In this document: positions 6,063 to 9,548 of the stretch, piece after piece
How the letters are laid out: each line of letters begins with the position of its first letter
Numbering within the stretch: the first letter of the stretch is position 1
Assembly: GCA_964428475.1 (NCBI GenBank)
Contig: CAYRYO010000061.1
Location: 1 to 9,548, forward strand
Reading direction: 5' to 3'
Source of the DNA: JARICQ01 sp964428475
GTDB lineage: Bacteria; Bacillota; Clostridia; Tissierellales; Tissierellaceae
Length of the DNA: 9,548 nucleotides
Notes under the pieces: model-generated
The model's database searches: none
What the model saw: only the letters and a program-made list of their open reading frames with translations
Told to the model about the DNA's origin: nothing
Made by a program: the position numbers and the translations under genes

Positions 6063-6419
6063 ATGGATAAGATGTATAGATTGAGAAATAATATGGAGTT
6101 TAGAAAAGTCTATAATAAAGGAAAAAATTATTGGAACAGAAATCTAGTACTCTTTGTGAAAAAAAATAACTTGGGTTATACTAGAGTCGGTTATACAATT
6201 ACAAAAAAAGTTGGCAACAGTGTAGTTAGAAATAGAATTAGGAGACAGATGAAGGAAATTTATAGACTTAATTTTGACAGAATTGAAAAAGATTATGATT
6301 TAATTTTTATACCTAAAAAGAGTGTAGTGGATATTTCTTTTATAGAATTAGAGAGTGCAATGATTCATATAATGAAAATATCAAGATTAATAAAAAAAGA
6401 AAGTGGTAAAAGTGGCTAA
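6063..6419 (+). CDS. rnpA: Ribonuclease P protein component
   Basis: Basic protein cofactor of RNase P, which with the RNA subunit removes 5' leaders from pre-tRNAs. A 118-residue product, normal for the family. Seen: YRLRNNMEFRKVYNKGK (5-21) with the conserved Phe of the central cleft, RVGYTITKKVGNSVVRNRIR (41-60) containing the RNR signature, then RRQMKEIYR (60-68), and DYDLIFIPKK near the C-terminal half. The ATG at 6063 has GGGAG at 6051-6055, 7 nt away; a second ATG three codons in (6072) is possible but has no better site. It follows rpmH after a partial terminator, and its 3' end overlaps yidD. Confidence 0.96.
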   Translation: MDKMYRLRNNMEFRKVYNKGKNYWNRNLVLFVKKNNLGYTRVGYTITKKVGNSVVRNRIRRQMKEIYRLNFDRIEKDYDLIFIPKKSVVDISFIELESAMIHIMKISRLIKKESGKSG

Positions 6420-6627
6420 AATAGCTATATTATTAGTAAGATTTTATCAGAAATTTATATCTAAATATATTTTAACTGGTAAAAATTGCAGATTTTATCC
6501 TACTTGTTCCCAGTATTCTATAGAAGCCTATAAAAAGTATGGCTTTATTAAAGGAACGGTTTTAACTATTAAGAGAATAGCTAGATGTAATCCTTTTAAT
6601 GAGGGAGGATATGATCCGCTTAAATGA
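6412..6627 (+). CDS. yidD: Membrane protein insertion efficiency factor YidD
   Basis: Small membrane-associated protein that assists YidC-dependent insertion of inner-membrane proteins. Seen in the 71-residue product: an amphipathic N-terminus MAKIAILLVRFYQKFIS, the signature CRFYPTCSQYSIEA (26-39) and the C-terminal CNPFNEGGYDP (59-69), with conserved Cys26, Cys32 and Cys59. Start choice: no ATG is present. GTG at 6403 gives 74 residues and GTG at 6412 gives 71; the latter places RFYQ at the position seen in B. subtilis YtjA (MKRLLIAPIRFYQ). Neither has a clear Shine-Dalgarno, and both overlap the end of rnpA (by 8 or 17 nt), so translation is probably coupled to rnpA. It sits directly before yidC. 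Confidence 0.93.
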   Translation: MAKIAILLVRFYQKFISKYILTGKNCRFYPTCSQYSIEAYKKYGFIKGTVLTIKRIARCNPFNEGGYDPLK

Positions 6628-6646
6628 ATAGGAGGTTTTATAATAT

Positions 6647-7351
6647 ATGACTTTTCTAGGTAATTTACTAGGAGGACTATTAAAGTTTGTCTATGATATG
6701 GTATCAAACATTGGAGTTGAACCAGAGAATTTTTCATTTTATGCAATGGCTATCATAATAACAACTATAATATTTAAATTAATTCTTTTACCAATTGGTA
6801 TAAGCCAGAGTAGATCTTCAAGAAAAATGAATGAAATTCAACCTAAAATGAAAGAAATACAAACCAAGTATAAAAGTGATCCTCAGACAATGCAGATGAA
6901 GATGACAGAATTATATAAGCAAGAAAAGTATAACCCGGCTTCTGGGTGTTTGATACTTATAGTTCAAATGCCTATTATATTAGCTTTTTTCAAAGTAATG
7001 CGTGAGCCAGCAAGATTTGTATTTACAACTCCAGGAGTTTATGAAACTATAAATAAGACATTTCTTTGGATACCAAACTTAGAAAACCCAGATCCATTTT
7101 TATGGGGTTTGCCACTTTTAGCTGGTTTGACTACATTTCTTCAAAGCAAGACAATGGCAACAGCTTCTACAGATCCAGCTCAGCAAAGTACTATGAAAAT
7201 GATGAATACATTTTTGCCTATAATGATATTTTTTGCAGCAAGAGGCTTTGCAGCAGGACTTGCTCTGTATTGGGTACTAAGTAATACATTTACAATAGTA
7301 CAACAATTAATTTCCAATAAACTTGCAGAAAAAGCAAAGGGGGAGAATTAA
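6647..7351 (+). CDS. yidC: Membrane protein insertase YidC/Oxa1
   Basis: Polytopic membrane insertase acting alone or with SecYEG. The 234-residue product matches the short Gram-positive form without the large periplasmic domain of E. coli YidC. Seen: a first conserved membrane segment (about 32-52, FYAMAIIITTIIFKLILLPI), a charged Met-rich cytoplasmic coiled-coil loop (about 54-95), NPASGCLILIVQMPIILAFF (96-115), PFLWGLPLLAGLTTFLQSK (150-168), and a hydrophobic C-terminal pair (about 189-222) with the conserved ALYWVLSN. No lipobox Cys is present near the N-terminus. The groove position that is Arg in E. coli and B. subtilis is Lys44 here. Start ATG 6647 follows GGAGG (6631-6635) with a longish 11-nt spacer. 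Confidence 0.96.
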   Translation: MTFLGNLLGGLLKFVYDMVSNIGVEPENFSFYAMAIIITTIIFKLILLPIGISQSRSSRKMNEIQPKMKEIQTKYKSDPQTMQMKMTELYKQEKYNPASGCLILIVQMPIILAFFKVMREPARFVFTTPGVYETINKTFLWIPNLENPDPFLWGLPLLAGLTTFLQSKTMATASTDPAQQSTMKMMNTFLPIMIFFAARGFAAGLALYWVLSNTFTIVQQLISNKLAEKAKGEN

Positions 7352-7355
7352 AGTC

Positions 7356-7979
7356 ATGAAATCCGTTGTTAAGATAGCAAAAACTATAGATGAAGCGGTA
7401 GAACAGGCTTTAATAGAATTAGGTGCAAATAGAGAAGATGTAGAAATAGAAGTAATAGAAGAACCTAGCAAAGGATTTTTAGGTTTTGGTTCAAAAGATG
7501 CAAAAGTAAGAGTAAATATAGTTTACGATCCAATTGAGATAGCAGATGTATTTTTATCTAAGATATTAAGTTCAATGGGTATAAATGCAGTAAACATAAT
7601 AAAAAAAGATAAGAAAAAACTACTTATAGATATTACTGATATAAGTTCTACAGATAAAGGTATAATAATAGGAAAAAGAGGAAATACTCTTGATGCAATA
7701 CAGTATTTAATAAGCTTAGCTGTAAATAAGGGGAAGACAGGGTACTTAAGAGTAGTAGTTGATACTGAAGGATATAGAGATAAAAGAGAACAGACCCTTA
7801 TTAATCTTGCAAATAGAATGGCAGATAAATCTAAACGCAGTCACAAACCAGTTAAACTTGAACCTATGAATCCTTACGAAAGAAGAATAATACACTTCGC
7901 ACTTCAAAAAGCAAATGGAATTACCACATATAGTGAAGGGCAAGAACCTTATAGAAGGGTAGTTATTCAAGCGAAATAA
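7356..7979 (+). CDS. khpB: KhpB/Jag (EloR) RNA-binding protein, Jag-N, KH and R3H domains
   Basis: Cytoplasmic RNA-binding protein known as Jag, EloR or KhpB; it partners with KhpA and influences cell elongation and division in Gram-positives studied. The 207-residue product has three domains in the usual order: Jag-N (about 1-52, with KGFLGFGSKDAKVRV at 39-53), a KH domain (about 55-135) with the GxxG loop IIIGKRGN (103-110), and an R3H domain (about 136-205) with NPYERRIIH (172-180) carrying the Arg-x3-His pair. Start choice: the frame extends 11 codons back into yidC, but ATG 7356 begins the conserved domain and has AAAGGGGGAG about 11 nt upstream. It lies 4 nt after the yidC stop, so the two are surely co-transcribed. 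Confidence 0.95.
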   Translation: MKSVVKIAKTIDEAVEQALIELGANREDVEIEVIEEPSKGFLGFGSKDAKVRVNIVYDPIEIADVFLSKILSSMGINAVNIIKKDKKKLLIDITDISSTDKGIIIGKRGNTLDAIQYLISLAVNKGKTGYLRVVVDTEGYRDKREQTLINLANRMADKSKRSHKPVKLEPMNPYERRIIHFALQKANGITTYSEGQEPYRRVVIQAK

Positions 7980-8002
7980 AAATAAACTTAATTGTAAAAA
8001 AG

Positions 8003-8157
8003 AACCCAGTTATACGAAACCACATTAAAAACAAAGAATAATACTAAGATTGTGAAAGAATCTAATTTGTCGTCCTGAGTAAAATGAAGGATATTAAGAT
8101 TAAATTTCTTTGTCAAACTTGGATTGCATTCTAGTGGGTTCGTTCAATTACTGGGTT
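8003..8157. repeat. Long imperfect palindrome, candidate dispersed intergenic repeat
   Basis: It fills most of the 208-nt khpB-mnmE gap. Outer arms AACCCAGT (8003-8010) and ACTGGGTT (8150-8157) are exact complements. Next come ACGAAACCAC (8014-8023) with GTGGGTTCGT (8134-8143), 9 of 10 paired; ACAAAGAA (8031-8038) with TTCTTTGT (8106-8113); and AATCT (8059-8063) with AGATT (8097-8101). The apex TCCT..AGGA (8073-8091) encloses GA/GA and a small GT-AAA-AT hairpin. All but one pair are centred near 8080-8082; an extra 13 nt on the right offsets the third. The apex resembles TCCTGAGCGAAGCGAAGGA, a dispersed repeat core I recall from many bacteria. No transposase or clear target duplication is visible. 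It could also act as a weak terminator inside the operon. Confidence 0.7.
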
Positions 8158-8187
8158 TTGTTATTATATATTGAAAGAGGTGGTAAT

Positions 8188-9548
8188 ATGACTATAGCAG
8201 CTATTTCTACAGCAGTAGGTGAATCGGGGATAGGTATAGTTAGAATGAGTGGAAAAAGATCTATTGAAATAGGGAAGATGGTATTTAAAGGATCATTTGA
8301 AGATGTAGACGAAACTAATAATAGGAAATTATTATACGGACATATAGTAAATGATAAAAATGAAACTATAGATGAAGTTCTTATGGCATTTATGAAAGGA
8401 CCAGGGACATATACAAGAGAAGATATGGTTGAAGTATATTGTCATGGTGGAATTATATCTGTTAGAAAGACTCTTGAATTACTTCTTAAAAAAGGTGCAA
8501 GACTTGCTGAAGCAGGTGAATTTACTAAAAGGGCATTTTTAAATGGTAGACTTGACCTCTCTCAAGCAGAAGCAGTAATAGATATGATAAAGGCAAAGAC
8601 TGACAAGGGTTTTGAAGCTTCTCTAGATCAATTAGAGGGATCACTGTCAAAGAAGATAGATGAAATAAGAAAGATATTACTTGAAATGGTAGCCCATGTA
8701 GAGGTTTCAATAGATTTTTCAGATCAAGATATAGAAGAAGTGACATATGAAGAACTAGAAGAAAATGGATTAAAAGTAAAATGTGAAATAGAAAAACTTA
8801 TAGCAACATCAGATAAGGGTAAAATTCTTAGAGAAGGCTTAAATACAGTAATACTGGGTAAGCCAAATGTAGGAAAATCGTCCTTACTCAATGCAGTCCT
8901 AAGGGAAAACAGGGCAATAGTTACTGATATTCCAGGTACAACTCGTGATATAATAGAAGAGTATATGAATATAGACGGGATACCACTTAAAATAATAGAT
9001 ACAGCTGGTATTAGGATAACAGAAGATGTAGTTGAAAAGATAGGAGTAGATAAGGCTAAGGGAACAATTAATAGTGCAGATTTGGTGATAGCAGTATTTG
9101 ATGTTTCAAAAGATTTAACTCCTGAAGATTATGAAATAATACATCTTACAAAAAAGAAAAAAAGCATAGTATTATTAAATAAAACCGATTTAAAGCCAAA
9201 ATACGACATTGAATATTTAAAAAGCCTGGTAGGAGATAGGCAGATAATTACAACATCTATAACAGAAGGAGTAGGCATAGAAAGCTTAGAAAATGCAATA
9301 AGGGATATGTTTTACGGCGGGGAAATTGGAATAGAAGGAGATGCAATGATTACAAATGTAAGGCACAGGGACTTACTAGAAAAAGCATTAGATAATATTT
9401 CCCAGGCAATAACCGACATAAAATACAATGTTCCAATAGATTGTATAGAAGTAGATTTAAGAAGTTGTTGGGAAAAGTTAGGGGGAATATCTGGGGACAC
9501 CATAGATGAAGATATACTGGATAAGATATTTTCAGAGTTTTGCATAGG
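8188..9548 (+). CDS. mnmE: tRNA modification GTPase MnmE (last residues cut off)
   Basis: GTPase that works with MnmG to add the carboxymethylaminomethyl group to wobble U34 of certain tRNAs. 453 complete codons are visible. Seen: N-terminal folate-binding domain (MTIAAISTAVGESGIGIVRM, GPGTYTREDMVEVYCHGG at 71-88), helical domain, and an inserted G domain with G1 GKPNVGKSS (224-232), G2 PGTTRD (249-254), G3 DTAG (271-274) and G4 NKTD (331-334). The C-terminus reaches FCIG with the conserved Cys452; the family ends in CIGK, so probably only one residue and the stop are missing. ATG 8188 has AAAGAGGTGG at 8175-8184. It lies 208 nt after khpB, separated by a palindromic repeat; mnmG probably follows. 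Confidence 0.97.
   Translation, partial: MTIAAISTAVGESGIGIVRMSGKRSIEIGKMVFKGSFEDVDETNNRKLLYGHIVNDKNETIDEVLMAFMKGPGTYTREDMVEVYCHGGIISVRKTLELLLKKGARLAEAGEFTKRAFLNGRLDLSQAEAVIDMIKAKTDKGFEASLDQLEGSLSKKIDEIRKILLEMVAHVEVSIDFSDQDIEEVTYEELEENGLKVKCEIEKLIATSDKGKILREGLNTVILGKPNVGKSSLLNAVLRENRAIVTDIPGTTRDIIEEYMNIDGIPLKIIDTAGIRITEDVVEKIGVDKAKGTINSADLVIAVFDVSKDLTPEDYEIIHLTKKKKSIVLLNKTDLKPKYDIEYLKSLVGDRQIITTSITEGVGIESLENAIRDMFYGGEIGIEGDAMITNVRHRDLLEKALDNISQAITDIKYNVPIDCIEVDLRSCWEKLGGISGDTIDEDILDKIFSEFCI

Noticed and set aside
6528..6746. Minus-strand frame across yidD and yidC, and similar minus frames at 7746-7970, 8525-8746 and 9312-9545.
   Set aside because: All are antisense shadows of well-supported genes, with no ribosome binding sites or domains.
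7066..7284. Plus-strand frame of 72 codons within yidC.
   Set aside because: It is an out-of-frame shadow of the yidC membrane region with no independent support.

Overview
This window is a chromosomal replication origin (oriC) and its flanking housekeeping genes from a strongly AT-rich Gram-positive bacterium. The gene order dnaN-rlbA-recF-remB-gyrB beside dnaA, a RemB homologue, AGGAGG-type ribosome binding sites, AGA/ATA-rich codon use and a rpmH-rnpA-yidD-yidC-khpB-mnmE block point to Firmicutes. A clostridial lineage (Clostridia or Tissierellia) is my best guess. That placement is inferred from protein resemblance and base composition, not from a search.

Left block, all on the minus strand, reading away from the origin: dnaA (5304-3973), an intergenic part of the origin, dnaN (3783-2677), rlbA (2666-2457), recF (2429-1329), remB (1315-1058) and the first 345 codons of gyrB (1037-1, cut by the window edge). 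Gaps are tiny except between dnaA and dnaN, so this looks like one co-transcribed replication/repair operon. It encodes initiator, sliding clamp, S4 RNA-binding protein, gap-repair ATPase, DNA-binding regulator and gyrase B.

Origin: two DnaA-box regions flank dnaA. The upstream one (5305-5879) holds about eleven boxes, five of them perfect TTATNCACA, several arranged as inverted repeats. The downstream one (3784-3972) holds two perfect TTATCCACA boxes, then a short GC cluster and six tandem TAG/TAA triplets running into an AT-rich tract. This matches the basal unwinding system described for Bacillus subtilis, so duplex opening probably happens between dnaA and dnaN.

Right block, all on the plus strand: a consensus promoter at the edge of the origin drives rpmH (L34, TTG start). 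A terminator-like hairpin overlapping the rpmH stop codon follows, then rnpA (RNase P protein), yidD and yidC (membrane protein insertion), khpB/jag (KH-R3H RNA-binding protein) and mnmE (tRNA wobble-uridine GTPase, complete except for its last residues). Genes on both sides are transcribed away from the origin, co-directional with bidirectional forks.

The only clearly non-housekeeping item is a long imperfect palindrome (8003-8157) between khpB and mnmE. Its apex resembles a dispersed 'TCCTGAG...GAAGGA' intergenic repeat I recall from many bacterial genomes. I see no defence system, toxin-antitoxin, CRISPR array, transposase, tRNA or rRNA. The interest lies in the origin architecture, the repeat, and details of start codons and gene overlaps.
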